Assembly (NCBI GenBank): GCA_031216915.1
Contig: CM062290.1
Span: forward strand, 170,147,453-170,211,452
Direction: 5' to 3'
DNA length: 64,000 bases
Origin: Pictodentalium vernedei
Lineage: Eukaryota > Mollusca > Scaphopoda > Dentaliida > Dentaliidae
Shown: in pieces, positions 44,640 through 57,730 of the stretch
Layout of the letters: each line of letters opens with the position of its first letter
Position numbering within the stretch: position 1 is the first letter of the stretch
Program-made: the position numbers and the translations under genes
Notes under the pieces: generated by a model
What the model was told of the DNA's origin: nothing
The model's input: only the letters and a program-made list of their open reading frames with translations
Database searches by the model: none

Positions 44640-46688
44640 AGCTCATCTTGACAAAGTCAAGCTGAGCTAATCTAATCGCTTCCCGTCTGTCGTCCGTCAA
44701 CACCATGTTTTGGTCTTCTCCTCCAAAGCCACTGGGCCAATTCAAGTGAAAGTTTGTGTGAGTGATGGTCCCAAAGGGGCATTTCATTTTTGTTCAACTC
44801 AGTATGCCCGGCCCCATAGGAAGGGAGTGGGGGAAAATGCTCTAAAATATTTTTAAAATCTTCTTCTCAAGAACCAGTGTGTGCAATGACTTGATATTTG
44901 CTATGGAGCTTGCATATGAGGTGTAGAATCAAGTTTGTTCAAACGAAGTTCGTAAAATAATATTTGGCTTTGTAATAGGAGGGGTAAGATTTTTGGCCCC
45001 GCCCAAAATTTCTATTTTCTGAACCGATGATCCGGTATGAACCAAATTTGGTTTGTGGTAGTATTGGGTCATAAGTACCTGACCCATGCAAAAAAAAAAA
45101 ATCCCGCATCCCCATGGGAACCCTGGGAGCTAAAAATAGAAATATTTTCAAACGCCCATATTTCCCAAACCCCACGGAACAGAGAGCTTTTTATTTGGTA
45201 TGAAGTATCCTTATGACCAGTAGAATTGAATGGTGAAAAAAAATTGCCATCGGTTTTATGTTAGGGTGTTCTGTAATGGGCATCGAAAAAATTCGGAGTC
45301 AGCATATTTGCAAAAATTAAAAAAAATCTTTTCTCCAGAACCAATCATCAAAATCTTTTGATATTTGGTATACAGCATTCATAGGGGGGTCAGATAAAAG
45401 TTTGTTCAAATAAAGCTCATTGGTTCATATTTGGGCTCTCTGCAGGAGCCCGAAGTTTTAACATGGGGTAATATGGGGAATATTCTTTAAAAATCTTCTT
45501 CTTCAGAACCACCAGTCAGAATCTTGTAATATTTGGTATACATCATTGTTATGAGGGTCAGATTCCAGATTGTTCAAACCAAGTCCCTAGGTTAATATTT
45601 GGGCTTCCTACGGAAGCCCAAATTTTATCTTTGTTCAATATGGAGGGTAATTTAAAAAAATCTTCTTCAGATCCATCAGTCAGAATGCTTTGATATTTGG
45701 TATGCAACATCTCTATGGGGGTCAGATTCAAGTTTGTTCAAATCAAATCCCTAGGTATATATTTGGGCTCACTATGGTAGCCCAAATTTTTACTTAGTGC
45801 AATATGAGAAAATTTCTTTAAAAATCTTCTTCTTCAGATCCACCAGTCGGAATGCTTTTATATTTGGTATACAACATCTCTAGGGGGGTCAGATTCCAGG
45901 TTGTTCAATTCGAGTGCCTAGGTTAATATTTGGGCTCCATATGGGAACATGAAATTTAACTTAGTACAATATGAGGGCATTTCTTCAAAAATCTTCTTCT
46001 TCAGATCCACTTGTCAGAATGCTTTCACATTTGGTATACAACATCTCTAGGGGGGTCCATATGGGAACATGAAATTTAACTTAGTACAATATGAGGGCAT
46101 TTCTTCAAAAATCTTCTTCTTCAGATCCACTTGTCAGAATGCTTTCACATTTGGTATACAACATATCTAGGGGGGTCAGATTCAAGTTTGTTCAAATCGG
46201 ATCCATAGGTCAATATTTGGGCTCGCTATGGTAGCCCAAATTTGAACTTAGTGCAATTCGAAGAAATTTCTTTACAATTTCTCTTCTTCAGATCCAACAG
46301 TCAGAATGTTTTCATATTCGGTACACAACATCTCTGGGGAAGTCAGATTTAACTCAAGAGCCTGGGTTAATATTTGGGCTTTCTATGGGAGCCGGAATTG
46401 GCCATTTTGCTGAAGAATTAAAAATTTTGTATTCAGTACCCTCTAGAGGTACTAAGATTAATCCACATAGGTTGTATCAAGGGGCTTCATGAGGGAGCTC
46501 TGCATTTTACTTATGATCAACTGAAGAAAAGGCATGATGCCCAGATTATTTTTGTCACTCCTGGGGGACTCAAGGATTGACAGTGTAGCCTATGGAGATG
46601 GCTTGCTTAATGTAGACTCATTCTTGGACTCTGTTTAAATTGTGTTCTGTACAAGATGAGCGCTTCAGGCCCCGTGGGGCCTCTTGTT
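44640..46688 (+). mobile_element. Helentron-like element E, nested in F1
   Basis: The 5' end AGCTCATCTTGACAAAGTCA folds back with AAGCTGAGCT. The 3' side has CAAGATGAGC (inverse of GCTCATCTTG), a hairpin AGGCCCCGTGGGGCCT and CTCTTGTT. Inside are diverged units of about 120-175 bp with ATATTTGGTATACAACATCT and AATCTTCTTCTTCAGATCCA. A block of about 118 bp is duplicated with at most one visible difference (45936-46053 and 46056-46173), so array change is recent. No frame resembles Rep or helicase, so it is non-autonomous. Confidence 0.72.
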
Positions 46689-46822
46689 TACTTTTATAAG
46701 GTTGTGTTTAGGTCAGTTTTGTCGCATCTTATGAGCCTGTTTGATACAGTCCTTGTGTTTGCCAAAGTTACTATCAAAGAGGTATGTTGGTGAGCAATAG
46801 GGCGATGGCGTCCTTCTTGTTT

Positions 46823-47489
46823 TTTTAGTTATGCATTGAATAAGTTTATAATCTCTGTTTGTCCTTTGAATACTTTTCTGTAGTCAGACAGTCTGCATTA
46901 AATCACGGCCTTGTTAGTGTTTTCCCTATTGATACTCACATAGCTTCAAGCAATTGATTTTGTGACACTAGAGTAAAAAATGTCGCCGATTCTATAAGCA
47001 ATTATTTCGGCTTCTTCCTTAACAAATCGATCGGTATTCGAGTGAGGTCAACTCGTTCCTTGTCTCGTTAGGTATTTCAACCTCTCTTAAATAAATGTGT
47101 TCAATGCAGTTTTCATTGTTATTATGGCACCATATTTTTGTGCAGTTAACTTGCAAGTTTTTATTTTTGTTATTGTACATTGACAATCAGACTCGATTTT
47201 GTCAGTGAAAATTTTGGAATTGGCCTTAACCTCGACCTTTAATGGACTGTGGACGTCCTGCGATCTGCATATAAAAAAGTAGGAGATATTTGATAAAAGT
47301 GAGATATATGAAGACATATATTTATATTTTAATGAAAAAGACAGTTGAGGCATTGCATTGTGACATCTGGTGAATGATTTCAGCGACAGTTGGGTGTCTG
47401 ACAAGCACACATTCCACGCACTGTGTTGTAGAAGACATGGACGGTCAGTCAGAGAATTTACCACATTCTGTCCAAGACCTCAATACCTT
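46823..47489. other. No gene recognised
   Basis: AT-rich. The minus frame 47464-47087 (125 codons) has no motif I know, and its composition follows the AT-rich background. Confidence 0.45.
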
Positions 47490-48440
47490 GTAAATCTTCC
47501 TCGGTTCGCGAGACTAGCGCGGATCCGATATGGCATACTCCTCACCAAACGTCCAATATCAGCTTGACTGATGTTATTCCATTCTTCCTGCAGTGCAGCG
47601 GCGAGTTCCTGGACATTGGTAGGGGCTGTTGGCGTTGTCGTAGGCGCCTGCCAAGCATATCCCAGACGTGCTCGATTGGTGAAAGGTCTGAACTTAGTGC
47701 CCGCCAAGGCAGTGTAGAGGTGTTCTGCTCCTGGAGGAACTCGGTATCGACACGAGCCCTGTTTCGCAAATGGCACCGCGTGGGTTGCTAACATGTAGTC
47801 ACGGTGCCCTGTGACACACCCTTGGATGGCATGTAATGCTGTTCTGCTTGTCATGGTTATTGCCTCCCCACACCATTACCGATCCACCACCAAAACGATC
47901 GTGCTGCCGAAAGATTACGTCATGGTATCGTTCGGTCCGCTGCCGCCACACTCTGCTTCGCCTGTCGTGGAAGTCGAAGTGAACCTCGATTCATCGGAAA
48001 ACATGACGTTGCTTCACCGACGATTGTCCCAGCGATGTCGTCCTTCATACCAATTACGCGCGGCTGCGATGTGAAGTTCAGTCAAACGTGGAATTATTCG
48101 AGGTCATCGAGCGTACAAATTCTAGCTGTGTAGGCGATTTCGGATAGTCTCACCACTGACTCGCACATCTGTTGCTCGAAGCAGCTGCTGTGAAATTTCT
48201 GAGGCACTTTGATGGCGGTTACGTAATGCTGTGATTCGGACGAAACGATCCTCAGTGTCGTCCTTGGACTACCTCACCGGCGTCATCAACATTGCCTGTC
48301 TGACGGGAGCGTGACCACAACCTGTTAATCACCGATCGAGTAACGTTGGGAATTTGAGCATTGCTCTCTGTCTGTTGCCAGCTTCCAACATGCTAACGTC
48401 ACGTGAACGTTCGTCACGTGTCAGTCTTCGCATACCTCAA
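47490..48440 (-). pseudogene. Second Tc1-type transposase, older and heavily decayed
   Basis: Read on the minus strand, about 48390-48180 gives NRHQSASEISQQLLRATDVR (helix-turn-helix region). About 48010 gives NVMFSDESRFTSTS (first catalytic Asp). 47854-47750 gives ALHAIQGCVTGHRDYML, and 47700-47640 gives STLPWRALSSDLSPIEHVWD with the catalytic Glu retained. The C-terminus is VQELAAALQEEWNNISQAD and ends NRGRFTRY at 47483. At least five stops and several frameshifts intervene, and the second catalytic Asp segment is not recognisable. It belongs to a different Tc1 lineage from the 14611 copy. Terminal inverted repeats were not found. Confidence 0.85.
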
Positions 48441-49873
48441 AAGTTACGTTTCGACCAGAAAGTATTGATGAACGAGTTTATACCAAGCAAAGGACGATGA
48501 GACCTCCGAAAAAGCCCTTCCCTTCAAATGAAAATTCCAAAACGTACCCCACAGACGTTAACGTGGCGCTCGTGCGAAAAACCTGCACGAAGGTTTCGTG
48601 GGCCGGTGACATTCGTGATCCACACTAAACTTGATAACATACTGGTGTGTCCAATCACGCGTATCCGATTCCATTTTCCGAAAATATCAATATCAGTTTG
48701 GATATCCCCTCCTTTTTTGAATAGCATATACATCGAAGATCCATAACGACTTTTGTTTCGGCGTGTTAGTCGCCCTATCCCCTATTTGTTCCTGCCCTCC
48801 AGTTCAATATTACCAAGTTATAACATTTGCAGAATTTTAGCAGTTTTCTTTCATAGTTGTTGAGATAAGGGTCTCCAGAAGTCCGTTCCTATCTACAGCA
48901 GTGTCTGTATTGGAACGGGCATGAATTGGACATCGTTTAGCTCCACCAAGTTTTTATCTAAAGATATAAAGTCTCTGAATTCCTGAGTTCTTGCTTTAGA
49001 ATCTCCAAATAAAATACTGTTTCTTTATTGGCGGCATTATCAACCAGTTATCTTTCTATTTCATAAATACTCTTTTGATTGGCATAAGTACTTCCCTCGG
49101 GGGGGGGGGGGGGGGGGGTATGTATATAATTCCGAAGACGAAATCATCTTGGTGTTCAATTACTCTTTCACTAATTTTAACAGTACACCGGAAGCAATTA
49201 CATTCTAATTTTACTGTAGGATACATCCATAATTTTTAAAACTTTCATACGATAGGAAAATATTCATCGAAGTATGAAGTCTTATGGAAAATTAAATTAT
49301 TGTAACTTGAAAAAAGGTATGTTTACTTACATCTTTCACGTTCAACAAAATTATACTTTCAAACAGGCTTGTTGTATCTAGGGAGAAATTTCAAATATGG
49401 TTTTCATGGTTAGAATTTCGAAGCACCTCATAAGTGGAAAATGTAATTTGTTAGTTCACTGTTATTTGGGAAACACGAGGACATCAGTGAATTTCTTGAG
49501 CTACCATCCTTGAGCAAGCGGAATGATGTTGTGCCACATACTGCTGTCACATTGTTATCCTAGAAAAAATTCTAGCGCCGTGTCATATCTGCCACGGCCT
49601 GGACGAGATGAAATCACCATTACGAGACTGTTTCTGCTTGAAACATTGTAATAATCATTTAGTTTGGGGGTTTTCGCGCAGTAGACCAAATTTATATTTG
49701 AAATTCTGTGAATTTCAAAATTAGCGGTTACCCTATAAGAGTGACAAAACGTGTTTTCAATCTATTCGTCTGGAATGTCATTCAAACAGTTGTCAATATC
49801 TAACACAGAAGTACATTTAACAACTTCTTAATTGCATCAAGGCTCGAGTACATGTGGAAGAATATAAGAGTGT
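48441..49873. other. No gene; poly-G run
   Basis: Poly-G at 49099-49118. No recognised motif or repeat. Confidence 0.5.
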
Positions 49874-49881
49874 AATACGAT

Positions 49882-50513
49882 TAGTGTCCAACCGACTACC
49901 AAAAATGGTCGCTGACCGATTACCGGTTATTTGAGCCCACAATCGGCCGATTCTGATGCCGATTCCGATTGTAATACCGTGCACTGCAAGACAAGTCGAG
50001 GCTCGAAAGAACTACATTAAACTGGACATTTTTCAAAGTGTTAAACTTCGTTGATTGGGGTCCCAATAAAATTACCAGTCGCGCACACTTGGGCGGTAAA
50101 CGTGGCTCTCAGAGCCACGTTTACCGCCCAAGTGCGCGCGACTGGTAATTTTACTGCAACCTGAGTCAATGGAGTGCATCCTTCACTTTTCCGGTATGGA
50201 CTGGCGATTGCTGCAAGTGTGCTCAGTTGTAAGCTTCACATTCGTTTAACACGTATATCCCGAAAAGGGGCGTCCAGAGAGATTAAAAATACACTTTGTG
50301 GTTGTATCTCAACTTTATTGAATGGTATCATCGACATCATTTTACATTAACAATTGAACAATTGCAGAAGCTAATAAAATGCGATTCAGAAAAATCACAA
50401 ATGGCTTGGCAACAATCGGTTGAACCGATGTTCCAGGAGCCGTAGCCGTTGTCATCCGATTGCCCATAATCGGCCGATTGTGGTGGCCGGTTCCGATCAT
50501 CGGTTGAACACTA
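49882..50513 (+). mobile_element. hAT-type MITE, 632 bp, with an internal perfect hairpin
   Basis: A perfect 8-bp duplication AATACGAT lies at 49874-49881 and 50514-50521. The termini are TAGTGTCCAACCGACTACC and ATCATCGGTTGAACACTA. Subterminal ATCGGCCGATT words occur at both ends. An 86-bp hairpin (50068-50153, arm AAATTACCAGTCGCGCACAC, centre GGCTCTCAGAGCC) lies in the middle. Confidence 0.92.
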
Positions 50514-50521
50514 AATACGAT

Positions 50522-51048
50522 CATTTATTTACTTAACACTCTGCTAAGTATATCCAAATATCAAATGTCAAGCTGCAGATTTTTTCCGTAATGTAACTAG
50601 ATTAACCAATACATACGCAGATCGACACGCGTGTGAATGGGTTCATCGATATGCCACGAATGCCAGCGCGGAAGGATAGAACGAGAGGCCACAGCCCTCG
50701 AGTTTTATCCTTCCGCGATGACACAAGTTCCACATCTATTAAACCATCCACGCATGCGTATCGTTCTGTGTTCATTATACGCCTTCATGTCTATTAAAAA
50801 AAATATTAGGACACTCAGCAATTCATTTGACAGCTTTCAACAAAAAGAACACATTTTATTGCCAACCAAATTTGCGAGGGGAACCCGTGTTACCATTTAC
50901 ACAGGGGACGATTTTTTGCTATCCCTAGGGATTCAAATTGTAATTGCGTTGTACGATTTGTGAAAATTTGCAGTGAAATTTCGCTTCTATTTAAAAATAG
51001 TCCGTCAACGATTTCCGTTCCGCAGAAATGTGCGGAACAGATTTTTTG
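50522..51048. other. No gene; two hairpins
   Basis: An imperfect hairpin at 50670-50722 has arms GCGGAAGGATAGAACGAGAG and complement. A short one, TTCCGCAGAAATGTGCGGAA, at 51019-51038 lies just before element D2. Confidence 0.6.
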
Positions 51049-53224
51049 TTAAACTTGACAAAGTCGAGATAAGCTATTGCCATCACGCGAGCGGAAATCT
51101 GTTAGTCTGTGAGTCTGTAAGTCTGTGAGTCTGTTCACATTTTCCTTTAGCACGGGCTATACCCCGCAGTTCTTGTCTGATCGTCACAAAATTCCTTATG
51201 CAGGTTTGGGGTCATGTCTAGATGAGAACGTCCCCTTTTGGTCGCGATCGGTCAACCGGTATGGCTGCCCGAGCCCAAAACCCGCAAATCATTAGCACAG
51301 TCTACAGGTCGTATTTATGAAGGGATTTCATTGTAACTTGGTAGGATGTGTCTGTATAATGTCTAGATGAGAACGTCCCCTTTTGGGCATGAACTGTCAA
51401 CCGTGATGGCCCAAGCCCGAAACCCCAAAACTTTTAGCACAGTCTGCAGGTCATGTTTAATATGGAGGGAGTTCACTGTAACTTGGTAGGATGACTCCTT
51501 ATGATGTCTAGATGAGAATTTCCCCATTTGGGCATGATCTGCCAACCGTGACGACTGCCCGAGCCCAAAACCCGAAAACTTTTAGCACAGTCTACAGGTC
51601 ACATTTATTGAGGAATTTCATTGTAACTTGGTGGGTTGACTTCATATAATGTCTAGGAGAGAAAGTCCCCTTTTGGACGTGATTGGGCAACTGTGACGGC
51701 TACAGGGGCCCGAAGCCCGAAAACCTTTAGCACAGACTACAGGTCATATTTATGAAGGGATTTCATTGTAACTTGGTAGGATGGCTCCAAATAATGTCTA
51801 GATGAGAACGTCCCATTTTGATCGCGATCATTCAGCCTTGATGGGTGCCCGAGCCCAAAAAACTTTAGCATAGGCAAAAGGTCGTATTTATGGAAGGATT
51901 TCATTGTAACTTGTTAGGTTGACTCCATATAATGCCTATATGATGACATTTCCTTTTGGTCGTGATTGGTCAACTGTGATGGCTTCAGGTGCCCGAAGCC
52001 CGAAAATCTTGAGCACATTCTACAGGTCATATTTATGAAGGGATTTCATTGTAACTTCGGAGGATCACTCCAGTTGATGCCCAGATGAGAATGCCCCCTT
52101 TTGGTTGCGATCATTCAACCAATATGGCTGCCCGAGCCCGAAGACCGAATACCTTTAGCACAGTCTACGGGTCATATTTATGAAGGGATTTCATTGTAAC
52201 TTGGTAGGTTTGACTTCATATAATGTCTAGACGAGAACGTCCCCTTTTGGACACGATTGGGCAAATGTGACAGCTACAGGGGCCCGAAGCGCGAAAACCT
52301 TTAAAAACAGTCTACTGGTCATAATTATGAAGGGATTGCATTGTAGCTTGGTAGAGTGACTCCAAATAATGTCGAGATGAGAACGCCCCATATTGGTCGC
52401 GATCATTCAGCCTTGATGGCTGCCCGAGCCCAAAAACCTTTAGCTTAGTCTATAGGTCGTATCTATGGAAGGATTTCATTGTAACCTGTTAGTTTGGCTC
52501 CATATAAACCCTAGATGATGACATCCCCTTTTGGTCGTGATTGGTCAACTGTGACGGCTTCAGGGGCCCGAAGCCCGAAAACCTTGGTCACAGTGTGCAG
52601 GTCATATTTATGAAGGAATTTCATTGTAACTTCGTAGGATCACTTCAGATGATGCCCAGATGAGAATGTCTCCTTTTGATTGCGATCATTCAACCATGAT
52701 GGCTGCCCGAGCCCAAAGCCCAAAAACCTTTAGCACAGTCTACATGTCATATTTATGAAGGGATTTCATTGTAACTTGGTAAGTTGACTTCATATAATGT
52801 CTAGATGAGAACGTCCCCTTTGGACGCAATTAGGAAACTGACGGCTACAGGGGCCCGAAGCCCGAAAACCTTTAGCACAGTCTACAGGCCATATTTATGA
52901 AGGGATTTCAATGTAACTTGATAGGATGACTCGTTTTGGAATAATTGCACTGTAACTTGGTAACATTCGTTAATATACGTTAACTGTGGGGGCCACATAC
53001 ATTAACTGTGAGGTCATATTAACCCACCCCTCAGCTCTTTAGTACAGTGTACACTTCATATTATTTTTATTAAAAACATAGCATACATGGAATAGAAATG
53101 AACATATTCCCAATTATCACAATTCTTGTCTTATTTCATAGTCCTTTTCATAAACATTGAACATTATCCTTTTCATCAAACACAATGCACACGTTAAGCT
53201 ACAGTGTCATTGACACTTTCATTA
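51049..53224 (+). mobile_element. Helentron-like non-autonomous element D2 with 12 tandem units
   Basis: Same architecture and sequence as D1: start TTAAACTTGACAAAGTCGAG, first unit with GTCGCGATCGGTCAACCGG, last unit with GACGCAATTAGGAAACTGAC. The shared 3' region follows (AACTGTGAGGTCATATTAAC, then AGTGTCATTGACACT). It has 12 units of about 145 bp against 18 in D1, missing whole multi-unit blocks rather than random pieces. Confidence 0.75.
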
Positions 53225-54398
53225 TTTTCCGCACGGTTTAGTATAGCTGTAGGTGGAGATTACATAGAACAGGTGTGTAGCTCTGTGAGCTCTGTCAAAC
53301 AAGACGAAATTGGCTAAATTCCTAGTTCCATTGTCGAAAAATTAATTTGCAGCCTGAATATCTGTATTTTTACACCAGTGTGCAGGGGTGCATGTTGCTG
53401 ATATGTGCCATGTCATTGGAAGTGGCTTCATTGCTCACTAACTCAGTGTGTCACAGGTCTGGATTTTTACGTTAAAAAATACAACTGGAATATGCGTATA
53501 TTGAATACTCTTCAAGCAGCAAAGTAAAAACTGATAACCTTACCGTCTTCACTATATTGTCAATGAAAACTGAAAAAAGCATCCTTAGATGCCAGTGATC
53601 AATTTATGTGGTTTGATGGAGACAGGCAACTACGTTTTTGGCGTATACCATAGAACACAAATTAACCTACCGTTAGTACCGTATTTTGCCCAATGGGCGC
53701 CCACGAAGCAGGGCAATAGGTGAAATTTACACCCTTTTATAATCTGGCAACAATATTATTTTATTTTTCCAAGCAGCATTGCATCAGTTACCCAAAGTAG
53801 TATGTTCAGACTCTTTGGTACAATCTTTGGCTCCCCAGTCGCACGTGATGTCATCAGCGATGACATCAACGACTTCGTAAGGGCGTTACCTTGACGACGT
53901 GAGTAATGTCATACCAGAAGTAAGACAACGTCCTAACAAGTGACCTCACACCAAATATTAATAATAGCGGGGGTAACGTCACGCCGTATGGAAATCCCAG
54001 GGTGGTCCTGTTCTGACCAAAATAACGCAGAGGTGGGAAACTAATGATTTGTAAAATATTCGACCCTGTACACTACGCCCGTTGAATTGAATCGAACACA
54101 ATTCTTGAACACACTCACTCTCTGTCCCACTCGATTCCATTATCAACTACGCCATCCCACCGAAAATTGCGCTGTGATGGAATTTCCCTCTTGACTCACT
54201 AAGAAATGATGTCAGTATCAATATGACATCATAGACATGTATTGTGTCACTTTTTGTATGGCGTCACTGATTACGTCTAGCCTGGTATTACGTTATTAAT
54301 GGCGTTTCTGATAACGCCATTATGGGAGTATGGAAGTCTTTGCAAGACCCCCAATATTCTGCTATCACACATTAACTATTACCTGAGCTGATGAAATG
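53225..54398. other. No gene recognised; palindromic CRE-like words
   Basis: 53840-54320 is dense in GATGTCATC, GATGACATC, GACGTGAGTAATGTC, ATGACATCAT and TAACGCCATTA-type words, several of them short inverted repeats (GATGTCATCAGCGATGACAT at 53847). This could be regulatory or another decayed fold-back repeat. Confidence 0.4.
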
Positions 54399-57223
54399 TA
54401 AGGGTAATTTGTTCACTTTTGTAATTTTCACTGCTGATATACCATAAATTCAAATTAAATATACATAAATTATACATCAAAATGAAGGTTGGGAGACATA
54501 GTACGCGAAAAATATGTGTAAACAACTCATAGTGTTGACAGCAGGCACCATTGGTTTCTGGAACTCTGCTACTGCATTATTACCAGAACTGATAATAAAA
54601 TATATTTCCGGAGAACACTTTGTGGCAAAATGTACTTCAGATACCCACAACAAAGCTAGGCATTCAAAACACCTTAGGATGCGGCGATAGGACTGCATTT
54701 GGGAAAATGATAACATTGTCTGCATTTTTTATTGAAGAAGGATTCCATATTCGACGAAAATGCACAAATCACTCTATATCACGAATTTCCATCGAAAAAC
54801 AAAATCGTAATTCTACGAAATTTCCACAGGTGTCATGATACCTTGCATAGAATATGGCATCTGTGCAGACTCTATATAACAATAGTATGCTGTATTAAGG
54901 CGATCTTTCTCATTATTTGATTTTAGACGACATTGTAAATCGATGCTTCTTTCCGTTCGATGACCTTGACCGGACATCGAAATAAATTTCCAGTATGAAC
55001 AAAGCCTACAGTTTTGGAATCTATTCCCAGGCAGCTCTGCCGCTGCATTTTGAAGAATTTTGATGCTCTAGTTTTGCTGTCGGATATCTGAAGCACATCT
55101 GGCTATGAGTTGTTTGCCTGAAATATTATTTTATTAGCTCACCTACTTCTATTAGAAGTGGTGAGCTTATATGATGACCTCGGGCGTCAGCGTCGGCGTC
55201 CGGCGTGTCCAATATTGTAAGATTTAATGTTAAGGTTAATTTCTCAAAGATCAGTGGGCTCAGGCCTTTGATATTGCATATGTAGGTTGTAGGGGACTAT
55301 CAGGACAGTATTTAACCCTGATACTATGACTTTCTTTCCAAATTTCACCTAAAATGTTCTGCCAAAACTTGTTGTAAGAATTTGCGTTTAGGTGTTGTAA
55401 GAATTTGCGTTAAAGTCAGCTTTTGTGCAGATTGTGCTACTTTAACTTACCATTACTGTTGATTTTCATATTTCAGTAACAACTGTAGGTATTAACCCTA
55501 CTGTATGCAGAAATTTAACGGAAATTTTCTTTTTTTCAGTCAAAATTTTCATGTTTTTCTCGGAGTTAGTAAATTTTAAGTTGTAAAACTTTGTAAACTT
55601 TGTGTTTAGGTGAGTTGTGTTTCTATGTGTCTTTCCAGGCGATTAATATTCTACACTTGGGTTACTAAACTCCATTGCAGTAATATTTAACCCTCATTAC
55701 ATGCATATTTGAGGAATTTGAGGCTGATTTTCTGCCAAAACTTGTAAGAATTAGCGTCCAGGTGTTGTAAGAATTTGCGTTAAAGTCAGCTTTTGTGCAA
55801 ATTGTGGTGCCTTCACCTCTCATTACTGTTTATTGTCTCATTTCAATAGCTACTTTAGGTATTAACCCTACTGTATGCAGAAATTTAACTGATTTCTTTT
55901 CTTTTTTGTTACGGTGAGTTCTGTTTCTATGTGTCTTTCCAGGCAATTGATATTGCACACATGGGTTACTGAACTACATTGCGGTAACGTTGCGCCCTCA
56001 TTACATGCATATTTGAGGAATTTGAGGGGGATTTTTGGGACTTATATTCACTTTCTTTAAAAAAAAAAATTTTTAACTTTTTTTTTTATTTAATACTTTC
56101 TCATACTTGTTACTAGTAACACTAAGGCTTATTTTTTAGTTGTTGATGTGATGTATTTTTGTTGGGACTTATAGTCACTTTTTTGAACGAATGTTTTTCC
56201 GCAACTCCTCTTTAACCAATGAATGTACTTCATTTACAATTTCAGTGATTCTTCATTACATAATGCCATTTTGCACCTCCAATTTTATTTTTTGATCTGA
56301 TGTATTTTCATTAGCTCGCCTACTTCTGTTACAAGTGGTGAGCTTATATGATGACCTCGGGCGTCAGCGTCGGCGTCCGGCGTGTCCAATATTGTAAGAT
56401 TTAATGTTAAGGTTATTTTTTCAAAGATCACTGGCCTCAGGCCTTTCATATTGCATATGTACGTTGTAGGCGACTATCAGCACATTATTTAACCCTGATA
56501 CTACGACTTTCTTTCAAATTTCACCTACAATTTTCAGACAAAACTTGTAAGAATTTGCGTTCAGGTGTTGTAAGAATTTGCGTTAAAGTCAGCTTTTGTG
56601 CAGATTGTGCTGCTTTAACTTCTCTTTACTGTTGATTTTTATATTTCAATAACAACTGTACGTATTAACCCGACTGTATACAGAAATTTAACTGCAATTT
56701 CTTCTTCTAAAATAAATTTATGAAAGCCTTTCCTAATTCTTATTTATGATTTAATATCTGGCCTCACGATTCAAATTCTTAATCATAAACATTTCTAAAA
56801 GAAAAAAAATGCTTTTATATCCAATGATTCTATGTGGAATTGATATATAATAAATGCAGAAATATAGACTTTCCAAAGCCATCACATAAACCACATTAAT
56901 CATTTGATGCCTTGTTAAAGATTTATATTAACTAAATATTAGGCATGTGACAATGGATCGACATTATCAAGCGCGAATGTAGGTGAGCGTTGGGATGTAA
57001 CATCCCTCTTGTTATCAGTTATGGTACGAATACGGTAGCAGACTTCCAGGAACTATTGTTGCCTGCTGTCAGCTCTGTGAGTTTATTTCATATATTTTTC
57101 GTGCTTTGTATATCTCAACCTTCATTTTGATGTATAATTTGTGAATATTTATTTTGAATTTGTGGAATATCAGGGGTGGAAATTTCAAAGTAAACAAATT
57201 TCCCTTACTTATGTTGTACCTTA
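54399..57223. mobile_element. TTAA-2 long inverted-repeat element, old copy split by element F2
   Basis: The left part (54399-55135) matches the 33494 copy with more changes (CAAATTAAATATACATAAAT). The right part (57014-57223) matches the right arm (GAATACGGTAGCAGACTTCC). The outer ends are eroded, so TTAA is not clear on the left. The break falls in TTTTATTATCAG, which is intact in the 33494 copy. Confidence 0.8.
55136..57013 (+). mobile_element. Helentron-like element F2, insertion without target duplication
   Basis: The 5' end AGCTCACCTACTTCTATTAG folds with AAGTGGTGAGCT. The 3' side has GTAGGTGAGC (inverse of GCTCACCTAC), hairpin GGGATGTAACATCCC and TCTTGTT. A second 5'-type end, AGCTCGCCTACTTCTGTTAC, lies at about 56313 and is followed by the same GCGTCGGCGTCCGGCGTGTC and ATTGTAAGATTTAATGTTAA, so the element contains a duplicated or nested 5' half. 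Internal words such as TTGTAAGAATTTGCGTTAAA repeat. The precise empty site in the TTAA-2 family shows no duplicated bases. Confidence 0.78.
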
Positions 57224-57496
57224 ACAAACATAATATTATGAAATGTGATTTAATTCAATTCAGATGGCGGGGGGAAATAAAATTACACCTATCTATTATG
57301 TTAAAATAACGGGTTTCTCCTCTAATTAACTGGTCAATTCAATAGGCTGATCAAAGGACTGAAGTGACTGGTCAATTTGTTAAGCTAGTGTGAATTAACT
57401 AACCATCGATTTATTGGTCCACTCTTACCTGACCGAACTTGTTGTCAAGTATCGGATAGGCCTACAGTACATAGTTTATAATTGACTGGACACCCG

Positions 57497-57730
57497 AGGC
57501 TTTTCCTATAATACTTTTACAACTGTACTTTCTAGAATTGTATTTCTAGTTATGTCTTCAAATGTATTGAAATGAACCATTAGCATTTTCAATGATGTGG
57601 CAATTTGCCAGTTGGCAAATTGACATATCTTTTAAAATGTTAATGATTTATTATAGTTATTTCTTTTAATAAGTATAAAATACAATTCTAGAAAATACAG
57701 TTGTGTAAACGCGTCATAGTATTGACTCCA
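57497..57730. mobile_element. MITE family M, copy 2
   Basis: Same plan as 43232-43470: a GGCAATTTGCCAGTTGGCAA centre and CATAGTATTGACTCCAG at the right end. A mixed poly-G tract follows at 57731-57752. Confidence 0.7.

Larger units (their letters stand above)
43621..46822 (+). mobile_element. Helentron-like element F1 with internal ~175-bp units, interrupted twice
   Basis: The 5' end AGCTCACCAACTTTAGTTGT can fold with GTGAGCT. The 3' side has GTTGGTGAGC near 46777, the inverse of GCTCACCAAC, followed by a weak hairpin and TTCTTGTT. Tandem units with TTTAGCTCGGAATTTCATGT and CAGTATCATTGTTCCAT repeat at about 43795, 44348 and 44522. SINE copy 6 (43869-44237) and element E (44640-46688) are inserted inside. 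Confidence 0.7.

Noticed and set aside
47087-47464. 125-codon minus-strand frame
   Set aside because: AT-rich background composition, no recognisable domain or splice context.
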